Assembly: GCF_963931955.1 (NCBI RefSeq)
Contig: NZ_OZ008337.1
Coordinates: forward strand, 310,001 to 374,000
Length of the DNA: 64,000 nt
Source: Wolbachia endosymbiont (group A) of Longitarsus flavicornis
Lineage (GTDB): Bacteria; Pseudomonadota; Alphaproteobacteria; Rickettsiales; Anaplasmataceae
Reading direction: 5' to 3'
The notes beneath the pieces were generated by a model. The model had not been told where the DNA came from. It did not search any database and worked only from the letters and a program-made list of their open reading frames with translations. Each line of letters opens with the position of its first letter. Position 1 is the first letter of the stretch. The position numbers and the translations under genes are program-made. Positions 1 through 9,080 of this stretch are shown here, piece after piece.

Positions 1-996
1 TTCTAAATTAGCACCACTTGCTTCAATCTCGGCTGTAATGTATGATTTGCTAATAAATCCAGCGGTTCCAGGAAATGCAGCCATTGTAAGTATTGCGATT
101 ATAGCACACATGCCTTCCACTGACATCAGTTTGCCTACTCCATTAAAACTAATTGTTTTTGTTCGTGAAATAATCGAATTGCTGACCACAAACAATAATG
201 ATTGATAAACAAGAGAGAAGATTATATGCAGTATCAAAATTGGTATTGCCTTTTCCGAAGGGCTGAGTAAACCTCCTGCAATAATCAGCAAGCCCATTTG
301 TCCTACAATATTATAGCATAAAAATCTACGAATATTTTGCTCAAGAGAAGCAAATATAATGCTGTAAATTGCAGTGATGGCGCCTACAAGCGCTAACATT
401 TCAGTACAATCTTGCCATAGGTTATAAGTGTGTAAAAGCATCACTAAAAAAGAGACTTTAGTGGTAAATAAAGAGAGATATGTGGTGCCATGTAGCGATG
501 CAGCAGGATATGCATCAACAACCCAAAACGAAAAAGGAAAACAAGCGCAGTTTATCAATAAACCCAAAATTATCAGGTTAGTGCTTTGAAGTGCCAATCC
601 TGCTATTAATATAACTCCAACGAAAAAGTGTACACAAGCGTACCTTATTGCAGGTCCACTATCTCTACAGCTAGCTGCGATAATAAAAAATGCACTGACG
701 GTCATTAATTCACAGAATATTATAACCAATATCATATGTTCAGATAAAACTGCATAAAGTGAACTAATAGTGTAAGCAGCAAAAGATAGCATTTCTGAAA
801 AAGTCAAATTTTGTGCTGGTAGAACAGCTAAAAATGCAACTGATAAAAAAGATATTAGTATGGTACGAAAAGATAAATCAAAATCTAGAATTGGGAGAGA
901 CCAATTTACTGCAATGCTCAAATTTTCGGGTAACTTTAGGACTATAACTATTAATACAGTCAGTAGAAGTAACAGTGACGATTTATAAAGTTGCAC
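1..996 (-). CDS. Proton-conducting antiporter subunit (MrpD/NuoN-like), partial
   Basis: An uninterrupted 332-codon reading frame runs off the left edge of the window, so the C-terminus is missing. The product is a very hydrophobic polytopic membrane protein. A segment reading RRFLCYNIVGQMGLLI and a later AAFPGTAGFISKSYI match the conserved helices of the proton-translocating antiporter family shared by Mrp Na+/H+ antiporter subunit D and complex I subunits L/M/N. The role would be proton (or Na+/H+) translocation in the inner membrane. The start is GTG at 996: an in-frame TAA lies at 1003-1005 and no ATG occurs between. No clear Shine-Dalgarno site is visible. Family assignment is good. Which subunit it is cannot be settled without the remaining sequence and its neighbours. 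Confidence 0.8.
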   Translation of the reverse strand, partial: MQLYKSSLLLLLTVLIVIVLKLPENLSIAVNWSLPILDFDLSFRTILISFLSVAFLAVLPAQNLTFSEMLSFAAYTISSLYAVLSEHMILVIIFCELMTVSAFFIIAASCRDSGPAIRYACVHFFVGVILIAGLALQSTNLIILGLLINCACFPFSFWVVDAYPAASLHGTTYLSLFTTKVSFLVMLLHTYNLWQDCTEMLALVGAITAIYSIIFASLEQNIRRFLCYNIVGQMGLLIIAGGLLSPSEKAIPILILHIIFSLVYQSLLFVVSNSIISRTKTISFNGVGKLMSVEGMCAIIAILTMAAFPGTAGFISKSYITAEIEASGANLE

Positions 997-1119
997 AATA
1001 ATTTAAACCAATATGGTTTATGCTACCTCAATATATGAATAAAATCAATTTGCATATTAACCACTAATTAAACTAATTATCATATAATTATATCAGAGTT
1101 TAGAGGGTTATAGAGAAAC

Positions 1120-1152
1120 CGGTCAGATTAGGTTTTTAATCTAATCTGACCG
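1120..1152. terminator. Strong hairpin, possible terminator
   Basis: A perfect 12-bp stem (1120-1131 with 1141-1152, arm CGGTCAGATTAG) encloses a 9-nt T-rich loop. It lies upstream of the antiporter gene on that gene's strand. On either strand it is followed by only a weak T-run. It may end transcription from one side or be an isolated repeat. The structure is directly visible; the function is inferred. Confidence 0.4.
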
Positions 1153-1208
1153 ATAGCTTTAATAGTGAGGTAAGCTTTAATATAGCATTCTTCATTCACA
1201 ATGCTACA

Positions 1209-1242
1209 CTCGTGCATAATTTATTTTTAATTTGTGCACGAG
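1209..1242. terminator. Second hairpin in the same gap
   Basis: An 8-bp perfect stem CTCGTGCA/TGCACGAG with an AT-rich loop follows the hairpin at 1120-1152. Together the two structures fill most of the roughly 300-bp gap between the antiporter gene and the gene fragment at 1306-1389. No coding region is seen in the gap. Confidence 0.35.
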
Positions 1243-1299
1243 CGTTAGTAAATTATTTACTTTTTGAAATAAAATTTGGCATCACTTTAATATTGAGAC

Positions 1300-1497
1300 T
1301 TAGTAAACCTCAGTAGGGCTGCCAGTTGGGCCCATAAGAATTATTTGCTCGCCTTCTCTTAAGTGTCTGCATAAATTAGTGGAGCCGCCAGCTTTCGGTG
1401 CACTAATTCGACTTTTATGACCTTTGCAGTGTTTGAAAGAATTCTTCGTTAATCCGGTCTTTAACGCTTTTTTTCTATAGCTAGCACAGGTCTGCAC
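1300..1497 (-). pseudogene. Gene fragment: 84-bp copy of the FAD oxidoreductase 3' end
   Basis: This 65-codon frame is probably not a real gene. Its last 29 codons, at 1306-1389 on the minus strand, are base-for-base identical to 58974-59057. That stretch is the end of the FAD-dependent oxidoreductase at 56211-59063 (residues GGSTNLCRHLREGEQ...PTEV). Both copies lose similarity directly after the same GAGGTT, and each then meets a stop within one to six codons. The upstream half of the frame is unrelated to the oxidoreductase and runs into a palindromic repeat at 1497. It is best read as a recently duplicated fragment left by recombination or an IS-mediated event. Confidence 0.7.
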
Positions 1498-1815
1498 GTC
1501 ATACCGCCGCGGTATCTCTAGATCCCGCTAACAAGTAGCGGAATATTAAATTGTTGTAAGTTACTTCAGCTATAGATCCCTGTATCAAGTACACAACTGT
1601 ACGAACATTGCAATATGGCACATAGTAAACGATGTCATGAAAGTAGCTGATACTGGAATTCAGAAAAAAAGGATGATGTCATTCCAGTCTGGGATCTAGA
1701 AAACTTAACTTTAAATAAGTGGCTGCATAATAAAGACTAGATTCCAGTGTCAGCTACTTGCATGACATCATAGGGGCACTGCCGTCTTGGATGGAAACCA
1801 GTGTCAGCTACTTGC
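1497..1815. repeat. Cluster of Wolbachia-type palindromic repeats
   Basis: At least two repeat families lie side by side. One reads GTCATACCGC...GCGGTATCTC followed by CCGCTAACAAGTAGCGG (1497-1545). The other reads GTCAT(G/C)(A/C)AAGTAGCTGA...ACTGGAATCCAG and occurs several times between about 1629 and 1815. Both recur throughout the window. The right edge overlaps the end of the next minus-strand gene and supplies its last codons (NKWVLCK). No gene is seen inside the cluster. Confidence 0.85.
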
Positions 1816-3181
1816 ATAACACCCATTTGTTCCTACAGTTGTCTTGTCTCATTACCATATCTCGCCACTTTGCTGGACGGATACCCTGTTCTTTAGTTTT
1901 GTGATTTGTTTCCGTCCAGGAAAATGAAATGTCCTCTAGGTGAGATTGTGGAGTATTCGTTGCAGCATTTGGCTGTGCAATCATTGGTATAATACTTCTA
2001 TTTCTTTCAAAATTTCCATCTCGTATAGCTTCCAGAACGCTTTTTCCTCCTAAAAGACAGTTTTCTCCTAAACTTAATTCACTTTTTTTTAATTCTTGAA
2101 ATACTTTTTCACTACTTTCATCAAGCTTTACTTCTATTTCATTACTATCTTCCTTAGGATTTAGATGAATACTGATTTTTCCTGCTTCACTATCAAAAGA
2201 TAATGTTACACCTTGCTTACAAACATCCAGATAATTTCTTTTTCCGTTGTCGCTTTCAACTCTTACTATACTTTTCCCAATTTGCAGTATACCAACTCTT
2301 AATTTTAAACCTTTATTCTTTCCATTGCTTAGGATTTTTGCAACTTCAACAGTACTATCTTGTGGATATTTTATATAAAAACATCCATTATCCATCTCTA
2401 CTCCTAATTCATCCTTTTTGGTTTGCTTATCTTTGTTTACAATACTTTCATATGCTACATTTTTTAGATTATTTTTAATTTTCCCACATTTCGCAAGGAT
2501 ACTATTTGTATAATTAGAATCAAGAGTTACATGTCCTAGCTCAACATCAAAGAAGGTATATTCTTTTACTTTCCCACCTTTTGAGAATAAACTTTTAATG
2601 ATCTTCCTCATGATTTCTTTACTTTCATCTGATAATATTTCTTTATCACAATCAGAATGATCTTTTCTATTGGCAGGAGACATACCTTCATTGAGAGTAG
2701 CGTGCACCACTTCCTCAAATACTAAATTTGTTACAGTTTTATAATGCTCACCGTAACATGCGTTTAGTCTTATCCCTTCCTTTAAATATGTCTCTGTTAT
2801 TTCTTGAATAAACCTTAAAGCACTTCTTTGGTTATTTTCTTTTTCCACATTTTCCATCTCCTTACAAAACTCACCAATCAGCTTCTCTTCATTTTCAGTT
2901 AATGGTATTTCTAGATCCATTAAAAGTGAGCCATCGTCCAAAAAATAAGAATAACCTGGACTGCAGCTCGAATTTGAGTTCCAATCACTTGATTCAGTAA
3001 AGCGTCTATCAGCGGAACTATCATCTGAACCATGATCACTTTCGCCTAACCTAATATCAGTTAGTGTTGGATCATATAATTCTTGGGTATTTCTTGCTTC
3101 TGTTTTCCTCGTCTTACGCAACGGATAAGGCTGATAAAATTCAGTTAATTGTACTAATTTCTTTTTTACTCCACCAGTCAT
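1808..3181 (-). CDS. Hypothetical protein, acidic, no recognised domain
   Basis: A 457-codon intact frame whose family I do not recognise. The N-terminal 100 residues are polar and Ser/Asp-rich (for example a run around SDHGSDDSSADRR), with no signal peptide or membrane segment. Residues about 90-200 look helical and charged, and the middle is beta-prone (ILQIGKSIVRVESDN...KISIHLNPKED). The last codons come from a palindromic repeat at 1800-1825, so the native C-terminus may have been replaced by a repeat insertion. It is a stand-alone gene upstream of carB on the same strand, with about 130 bp between them. Its composition suits a cytoplasmic or secreted Wolbachia-specific protein; no function can be assigned. 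Confidence 0.65.
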   Translation of the reverse strand: MTGGVKKKLVQLTEFYQPYPLRKTRKTEARNTQELYDPTLTDIRLGESDHGSDDSSADRRFTESSDWNSNSSCSPGYSYFLDDGSLLMDLEIPLTENEEKLIGEFCKEMENVEKENNQRSALRFIQEITETYLKEGIRLNACYGEHYKTVTNLVFEEVVHATLNEGMSPANRKDHSDCDKEILSDESKEIMRKIIKSLFSKGGKVKEYTFFDVELGHVTLDSNYTNSILAKCGKIKNNLKNVAYESIVNKDKQTKKDELGVEMDNGCFYIKYPQDSTVEVAKILSNGKNKGLKLRVGILQIGKSIVRVESDNGKRNYLDVCKQGVTLSFDSEAGKISIHLNPKEDSNEIEVKLDESSEKVFQELKKSELSLGENCLLGGKSVLEAIRDGNFERNRSIIPMIAQPNAATNTPQSHLEDISFSWTETNHKTKEQGIRPAKWRDMVMRQDNCRNKWVLCK

Positions 3182-3311
3182 GTTATATAACCATTACCCA
3201 CTAATTCTTTGACAGATAACACAATACATAAGTAAGTCAATAAAAATATTTAACTTACATCCCTCTACCACGATTTCGAGATAGAGTAGTGAATTATTCT
3301 AGTTTTAGTAC

Positions 3312-6300
3312 TTAAATGTTTTGTATCTGCTGTAATGATTTCACTTCCAATTTGCTATTCTTTACATATTGAATTGCAAGCACTAACGCTTTACTCCCAG
3401 AAGCTGTGGTGCTGTAAGCTATATTTTGCAAAATAGCAGTTCTCCTGATATCTTTGCTGTCTGAGACTGATTTCACACCTTTTGAGGTATTGATCACTAG
3501 ATTTATTTTTCCATCTTTGAGCATATCAACGATGTGGGGTCTGCCTTCTCTCACTTTATTTACAGCTTTTGCAGCAATGCCGTTATTGTTCAGATACAAA
3601 GCCGTACCTTTGGTTGCATATATTTCAAAACTCAGTTCTTTCAACATTCGTACAACAGGCAATATATACTCTTTATCATCATCTTTTACTGAAACCAGAG
3701 CTGCTCCTTCTGTTGGTAACTTGTATCCTGCAGCCATGTGCACTTTTGCAAGTGCAGCTTCGAAAGATGAGTCGATTCCCATCACTTCTCCTGTTGATTT
3801 CATTTCAGGACCAAGTAGAATATCAATTCCCGAAAAGCGCGTGAATGGAAAAACAGCAGCTTTAACTGCAAAATGATTGAAAGGCTTGTTTTCCTGATTC
3901 AATTTTTTACCCAAAATAACCTGAGTGGCAAGCTTTGCAATAGGAATATTGATTACCTTGGAAATAAAAGGAACGGTTCGACTAGCCCTTAAATTCACTT
4001 CAAGTATGTATACATCACTAGACCTCTTGCATAACTCGATTTCTGAAGGCAATTTTGTCGTCAAAGCTTGTCTGCGCTCCTCAAATACATTCGAGTATTC
4101 TGTGGTGCTCATCTGCACTTTTTCTAAAAATTTCTCATCACAAACAGGTTCTGCAAGAGGTCTATTCTCTTGAACAGCAAACTGAATGTTTATCAGACCT
4201 TTCACTTCTAGTGCAAGAGCTATTCTTTCAGTTTGTAGCTTAATCTCTTTTATTACTTCGTCACTCAATGTATTTGTCGGTATTGAACATGTTGAATCGC
4301 CAGAATGAATACCAGCTTCTTCAATGTGCTCCATGACCGCTGCAATGAAAACTTTTTCCCCATCACATACAGCATCAACGTCAACCTCAACTGCATTGAC
4401 TAAAAATTTATCAAGAAGCAGTGACCCGTGTTCAAAAATTTTGGTTTGATCCAAGACGTACTCTTTAAAGCTCTGAGTATCGTGTCTAATCGACATAGAC
4501 TGACCGCCGAGGACATATGATGGCCTGATTACTAGTGGAAACCCCACCTTTTCTGCGTTGGTTAACGCTTCTTCTACTGAATGGCAGATAGAATTTTCAG
4601 GTTGTTTTAAATTAAGTTGCAAAGCAAGATTTTTAAATCTCATGCGATCTTCTGCAAGGTCAATAGAATCAAACGAAGTTCCCAGAATTTTGAAACCTCT
4701 CTCGTTAAGCACTTTGGCTAACTTTAAAGGTGTTTGACCACCTATTTGAACTATTACACCAACCAGTGTGCCATTTTCTTGCTCTTTACTTAGTATTTCA
4801 AGCACATCCTCTGCAATCAGTGGGGCAAAATATAAACGATCAGCGGTATCGTAGTCAGTTGAAACAGTTTCTGGATTACAGTTGATCATTATTGTTTCAT
4901 ACCCCATTTCTTTGGCGGCAGAAGCTGCATGTACGCATGCATAATCAAACTCAATACCTTGACCAATGCGATTTGGACCACTTCCTAAAATGACAACCTT
5001 TTCTCGGTCAGAAATATTCGCCTCACATTCCGTTTTATTTTCAACATCACCCTCATAGCAGCCATACATATAAGCAGTGCTTGATTCAAATTCAGCTGCA
5101 CAGGTGTCTACGCGTTTATAAACTTGTTTAATGCCAAATTTTTTTCTTATTTCTTCGATTTGTTTTACTCGATCTCCAGCGTGTAACGCTGGCTGGATCC
5201 CAGTGTCACGCACTGGGATGACATTAGAGGGTACTGAAATGACAGAGGTAGGTCTATTACTTAACTTTGCTAATCTTGCATCTGAAAATCCCATTTTTTT
5301 CATCTCTAACATTTCATATGCAGTCTCAGGAAGGCCATTTTCCTTGATTTTTTGTTCAGCTAATATAATTTGCTGTATATTCTGCAAAAACCATAAGTCA
5401 TATCCTGTAATCGAATTTATTTCTTCTATGCTAATTCCGTGGCGCATTGCGTCAGCAGCAATCAGTAATCTGTTTGGTAGCAATTTTGCTAATTGAGATT
5501 TTACGTGATCAATATCAATGTTCTCAGGAAATACTTCATCAAGTCCTGTAAGATCAGTTTCAAGTGAACGAAAAGCTTTCTGCAGTGACTCATTAAAAGT
5601 GCGGCCTATAGACATTACTTCTCCCACTGATTTCATGGAGGTTGATAGTTCACAATTCGTCCCCTTAAATTTCTCAAACTCAAATCGAGGGATTTTAGTG
5701 ACGATATAATCAATCACTGGTTCGAATGCTGCTGGTATTATTGGAGCACAGTCGTTACGTATTTCATCGAGCGAATAGCCAATAGCAAGTTTAGTTACAA
5801 CTTTTGCAATAGGATAGCCTGTTGCTTTCGAAGCCAGTGCAGAAGAGCGAGAAACCCTTGGATTCATTTCAATTACAACGAGGCTTCCATCTTCTTTAGG
5901 ATTCACTGCAAACTGAACATTTGCACCACCGGCACTAACATCAATTTCTCTCAGCACTGCTATAGATGCATTTCTCATCTGTTGGTATTCTACGTCACGC
6001 AGAGTCAAAGCAGGAGCAACAGTTATGCTGTCTCCAGTGTGCACCCCCATTGGATCAACATTTTCTATTGAACACACTATTATACAGTTATCCTTGCAGT
6101 CACGGATAACTTCCATTTCATATTCTTTCCAGCCGATAATTGATTCATCTATCTGAACTTCATTTATTGGCGAAATTTTGAGAGCACTTTCTGCGATATT
6201 GAAAAACTCCTCTTTATTATATGCTATGCCACTACCTGCACCACCAAGGGTGAATGATGAGCGGATAATTGCTGGTAATCCAACGTAATCCAAAGCCTTT

Positions 6301-6767
6301 TTTATTTGTTCTTGATTTTTTATAATGATACTTTTGGGGTATTTCAGTCCTATTCTATCCATGGACTGACGGAATAACTCTCTATCCTCTGCTTTTTTTA
6401 TTGCTTCTCTATTTACCCCTATTAATTCTACGTTGTATTTGTCTAACACTCCATCATCTGCAAGTTTTATTGCACAATTGAGTGCTGTTTGTCCGCCCAT
6501 TGTTGGCAATATTGCGTCTGGCCTCTCCTTAATTATAATTTTCTCTATGATTTCAGGCAGTACCGGCTCAATATAAGTTGCATCAGAGAATTCAGGATCT
6601 GTCATTATAGTTGCGGGGTTGGAGTTAACCAAAATGACTTTATAACCTTCGCTTTTTAATACTTTACAGCTTTGCGTTCCGGAATAATCAAATTCACATG
6701 CCTGACCTATAACTATTGGGCCTGCTCCTATTACTAATATAGATTCTATATCTGTGCGTTTTGGCAT
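3312..6767 (-). CDS. carB: Carbamoyl-phosphate synthase large chain
   Basis: CarB makes carbamoyl phosphate from bicarbonate, ATP and glutamine-derived ammonia for pyrimidine (and arginine) synthesis, in complex with CarA, which is not in this window. The protein shows the expected duplicated layout: two pre-ATP-grasp/ATP-grasp halves (VIGAGPIVIGQACEFDYSG near the start; VILGSGPNRIGQGIEFDYA near residue 610), the linker KRVDTCAAEFES, and a C-terminal MGS-like allosteric domain. It has 1151 residues against about 1070 usual. Two extra pieces explain the excess. Residues about 509-530 are encoded by palindromic repeats at 5176-5237. About 50 residues (roughly 870-920) are inserted in the second ATP-grasp domain just before ILEVNLRASRTVPF. 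The frame is open throughout, so the gene is probably functional. Confidence 0.97.
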   Translation of the reverse strand: MPKRTDIESILVIGAGPIVIGQACEFDYSGTQSCKVLKSEGYKVILVNSNPATIMTDPEFSDATYIEPVLPEIIEKIIIKERPDAILPTMGGQTALNCAIKLADDGVLDKYNVELIGVNREAIKKAEDRELFRQSMDRIGLKYPKSIIIKNQEQIKKALDYVGLPAIIRSSFTLGGAGSGIAYNKEEFFNIAESALKISPINEVQIDESIIGWKEYEMEVIRDCKDNCIIVCSIENVDPMGVHTGDSITVAPALTLRDVEYQQMRNASIAVLREIDVSAGGANVQFAVNPKEDGSLVVIEMNPRVSRSSALASKATGYPIAKVVTKLAIGYSLDEIRNDCAPIIPAAFEPVIDYIVTKIPRFEFEKFKGTNCELSTSMKSVGEVMSIGRTFNESLQKAFRSLETDLTGLDEVFPENIDIDHVKSQLAKLLPNRLLIAADAMRHGISIEEINSITGYDLWFLQNIQQIILAEQKIKENGLPETAYEMLEMKKMGFSDARLAKLSNRPTSVISVPSNVIPVRDTGIQPALHAGDRVKQIEEIRKKFGIKQVYKRVDTCAAEFESSTAYMYGCYEGDVENKTECEANISDREKVVILGSGPNRIGQGIEFDYACVHAASAAKEMGYETIMINCNPETVSTDYDTADRLYFAPLIAEDVLEILSKEQENGTLVGVIVQIGGQTPLKLAKVLNERGFKILGTSFDSIDLAEDRMRFKNLALQLNLKQPENSICHSVEEALTNAEKVGFPLVIRPSYVLGGQSMSIRHDTQSFKEYVLDQTKIFEHGSLLLDKFLVNAVEVDVDAVCDGEKVFIAAVMEHIEEAGIHSGDSTCSIPTNTLSDEVIKEIKLQTERIALALEVKGLINIQFAVQENRPLAEPVCDEKFLEKVQMSTTEYSNVFEERRQALTTKLPSEIELCKRSSDVYILEVNLRASRTVPFISKVINIPIAKLATQVILGKKLNQENKPFNHFAVKAAVFPFTRFSGIDILLGPEMKSTGEVMGIDSSFEAALAKVHMAAGYKLPTEGAALVSVKDDDKEYILPVVRMLKELSFEIYATKGTALYLNNNGIAAKAVNKVREGRPHIVDMLKDGKINLVINTSKGVKSVSDSKDIRRTAILQNIAYSTTASGSKALVLAIQYVKNSKLEVKSLQQIQNI
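5176..5237. repeat. Palindromic repeat inserted in frame in carB
   Basis: Two adjacent palindromes, CCAGCG-TGTAA-CGCTGG (5177-5193) and GGATCCCAGTG-TCACG-CACTGGGATGAC (5195-5222), match the dispersed family seen at 21685, 22203, 43326, 63382 and elsewhere. In carB they encode about 20 residues (VIPVRDTGIQPALHAGD) between AKL and IRKKFGIKQVYKRVD, where the family normally has a short linker. The insertion keeps the frame. Confidence 0.9.
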
Positions 6768-7176
6768 AATTACAATAACGGTCTTTATTCAAGTAATGTT
6801 ACCAATCTTTCCTATAAATGTGAATTTTTATTGGACTTATATAGCAACTACTTTTAGGCTTGGCGCATAACTGTACGAACATTGCAATTTGCAGGTGGCA
6901 AGTGGTGTCATGCAAGTAGCTTGGCACTGGAATCCAGCTTTTATGTTGTATAGCGCACAATCAATTTTTCTGGATCCAAGTAGTCAGGGCACTGGGATGA
7001 CACCCTTTTGGATAGAAACCAGTGTCAAGCACTGGAATGACACCGAAGGGGCTACTGGGATGACAGGGAAGGGAGGCTGCTTGGATGACACCCTTCCTAG
7101 CGAACTCAAATCACAATGTTCGCACAGTTATTGTATAATTGAATACTTTTTTAAACTAATGAAGCTTGAAAGCGGA
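6768..7176. repeat. Intergenic region with palindromic repeats
   Basis: The gap between carB and the next minus-strand gene holds several copies of the GTGTCATGCAAGTAGCT...CACTGGAATCCAG and CAGTGTCAAGCACTGGAATGACA families between about 6893 and 7100. An open frame crosses the area on the plus strand, but it is made of repeat sequence and is not considered a gene. A CarB promoter is presumably within 6768-6850; none is distinct enough to call. Confidence 0.75.
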
Positions 7177-8289
7177 TCACCTTTCACGACCCGTGTTTAC
7201 TTCATTCACTTTAGGAGTATGAATAGGCGTTATCATTGGGTTTTCAAGTTGTGTTGCTTGCTTTAAACCTTCACTTATGCTCCGATCTTGATCTAAAATC
7301 TTGTCAAAGTTTTTACTTTGTTGATGACCATTCACCACGCTAATTTCTAAGCCGGGACTTTTATGATTGAAAGACTCACCAGGTTGGACACTATATTCCT
7401 TATCATTAATATTTAAGTTAACCGCATTAGCAATATTGGGAGAAGTTGTATCTTGCTGCAGATTTTGCTTTGTCTCAGGACTATTGTATGTAATATTAAT
7501 GTTGAGAGCTTTATCCTGATAATTAAAAGCCTTTTCCGGTTCTAAATTGAACTCTTTTCCATTTATATTTATGAAAGAGCTCTGATCCATACTTTTTTGT
7601 TGCATTTCATTATTTGATGTATTTTTTTGAGCCGCTTCTCTCATGTCATGAGTATTCTCCACACTCTTTTCATCCTCACCCAAAAGTTTTTCTAATATTT
7701 TCTTAACAAAGCGCTTCAGAAGACTCAAAAACCCTTCTTCTTTTTGATTTTCTTGTGGTTGAGGCGTGGTATCTTTTTTGTCCGGCTCAGTGTTGAGCTT
7801 CTCTTTTACAGAACTCTTGCTCACTGAGGAACTAACGATGTGCTCTGATGGCTGTGTATCTGTTTGTACAGAAGCCTCAGAAGTCTTTTTTTGTCCACTT
7901 TGTTCAACACTTTTACCTTCTGTTGTAGTTTCCCTAAGAGTGTTAGCTGCTTCTTGAAATTTTTTGTCATTTTTTAATTCTGCAACTTTTTCACTTGTGA
8001 AGATGCCCTTCCCTTTATATTGTTGGTCAAGCTCAGCAATTCTTTCAAAATCTTGACGTACTTTTTCATCTGCACGTCCTTCTTGACTTTCAAGTTTCTG
8101 ATTCAATTCTGCAACGTTTTTCATTTTGTTCTCAAGCTCCTTATTTTTCACAGCTTTTAGAGCCTCTGTCCCTTTTGCGACATAATTAACCTTATCTTCT
8201 AATGAAGTACCTTCTGGAAAAGCACCTGGAGAACGTTCAAAGACGTCTTTAAACTTTTTTTCAACACTTTCTTGAGATGTCTGGGCCAT
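7177..8289 (-). CDS. Hypothetical coiled-coil protein with a duplicated C-terminal motif
   Basis: A 370-codon frame whose family I do not recognise. Residues 1-120 are Lys/Glu-rich and predicted coiled coil (ALKAVKNKELENKMKNVAEL). Residues 120-230 are Ser/Thr/Gln-rich and probably disordered, with a short amphipathic Leu/Lys segment near LSLLKRFVKKILEKLLG. The C-terminal half carries two related units, ININGKEFNLEPEKAFNY (from about residue 240) and LNINDKEYSVQPGESFNH (from about residue 293). In each the unit is followed by a beta-like ALNINITY or GLEISVVN. There is no signal peptide or transmembrane segment. The composition resembles host-interacting proteins of Anaplasmataceae, but that is inference only. 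Confidence 0.65.
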   Translation of the reverse strand: MAQTSQESVEKKFKDVFERSPGAFPEGTSLEDKVNYVAKGTEALKAVKNKELENKMKNVAELNQKLESQEGRADEKVRQDFERIAELDQQYKGKGIFTSEKVAELKNDKKFQEAANTLRETTTEGKSVEQSGQKKTSEASVQTDTQPSEHIVSSSVSKSSVKEKLNTEPDKKDTTPQPQENQKEEGFLSLLKRFVKKILEKLLGEDEKSVENTHDMREAAQKNTSNNEMQQKSMDQSSFININGKEFNLEPEKAFNYQDKALNINITYNSPETKQNLQQDTTSPNIANAVNLNINDKEYSVQPGESFNHKSPGLEISVVNGHQQSKNFDKILDQDRSISEGLKQATQLENPMITPIHTPKVNEVNTGRER

Positions 8290-8441
8290 ACCTGTTACCT
8301 ATTAAAACATATCATATAACCAGTATATTAGCTAATTATATAAAAAACAGTTAACATAACTTGTGGTAGAGCGTCCTATTTATATCTTTTTCATTAAAAT
8401 GCTATTTACTTATTAAGTTAAAATGTATAATTATATAAGAG

Positions 8442-9080
8442 ATGAAAGATAGCTCATTAGCAGTAGTATTCGATTGGGATAATACCTTAGTTGACACTCA
8501 AGATAATATTTTTAATGCTATTAAGCATACCATAAACTCAATGGGATATAGTAATAAAGCTGCTGATAGAAATTCCCATGAGTCGAGAAAGAGCTATATG
8601 GTCAATTTGTTTGGCGATCAGTGGAAAAAAGCAAATCAGATATATCAACAATACTTAGATAATGCGCTATTACAAAACATTGCTCTGAATCAAGGAGTAG
8701 AGAAAATGTTGCAGACACTGAAAAGCCACAATGTTTATCTAGCAATAGTAAGTAATAAGAAAAATACTAATTTACGTGAAGAAGTTACCTATTTTAAACT
8801 AGATTCTTACTTTGAAAGAGTAGTTGGGTCATGCGATACTGCAGAAGATAAACCCTCCGCAACTCCACTGCTATTTGCACTAGAAGAGAGTGCATTGCCT
8901 ATAAATAGAGAAAATGTGTTTTTTGTTGGTGATAGCATCACGGATATTTTGTGTGCACAAAATGCCAATTGTTTACCTATTATATATGGCCAATCAATAA
9001 GCGGTTATGAAGATTTGTTATGTTTTCAACATTTTGATAAACTTACAGATTTTATAATAAAGTATTTAGAAGATAGGTAA
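8442..9080 (+). CDS. HAD-superfamily hydrolase (phosphoglycolate phosphatase-like)
   Basis: A 212-residue cytoplasmic phosphatase-type enzyme of the haloacid dehalogenase superfamily. HAD motif I is VFDWDNTLVD with the nucleophile Asp11 and acid/base Asp13. Motif II lies near AIVSNKKN. The conserved Lys is in AEDKPSATP, and motif IV is FFVGDSITDIL. The helical cap sits between motifs I and II, as in the Gph/PGP class. The substrate cannot be read from the sequence; phosphoglycolate or another small phosphoester is plausible. Its TAA shares one base with the ATG of the downstream RDD gene, which indicates translational coupling. Confidence 0.85.
   Translation: MKDSSLAVVFDWDNTLVDTQDNIFNAIKHTINSMGYSNKAADRNSHESRKSYMVNLFGDQWKKANQIYQQYLDNALLQNIALNQGVEKMLQTLKSHNVYLAIVSNKKNTNLREEVTYFKLDSYFERVVGSCDTAEDKPSATPLLFALEESALPINRENVFFVGDSITDILCAQNANCLPIIYGQSISGYEDLLCFQHFDKLTDFIIKYLEDR

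Noticed and set aside
3454..3876. 140-codon open frame on the plus strand inside carB
   Set aside because: It is antisense to a strongly conserved gene and has no independent coding signal.
7021..7266. Plus-strand open frame across the repeats after carB
   Set aside because: It is made largely of palindromic repeat sequence and antisense to the 3' end of the minus-strand gene.
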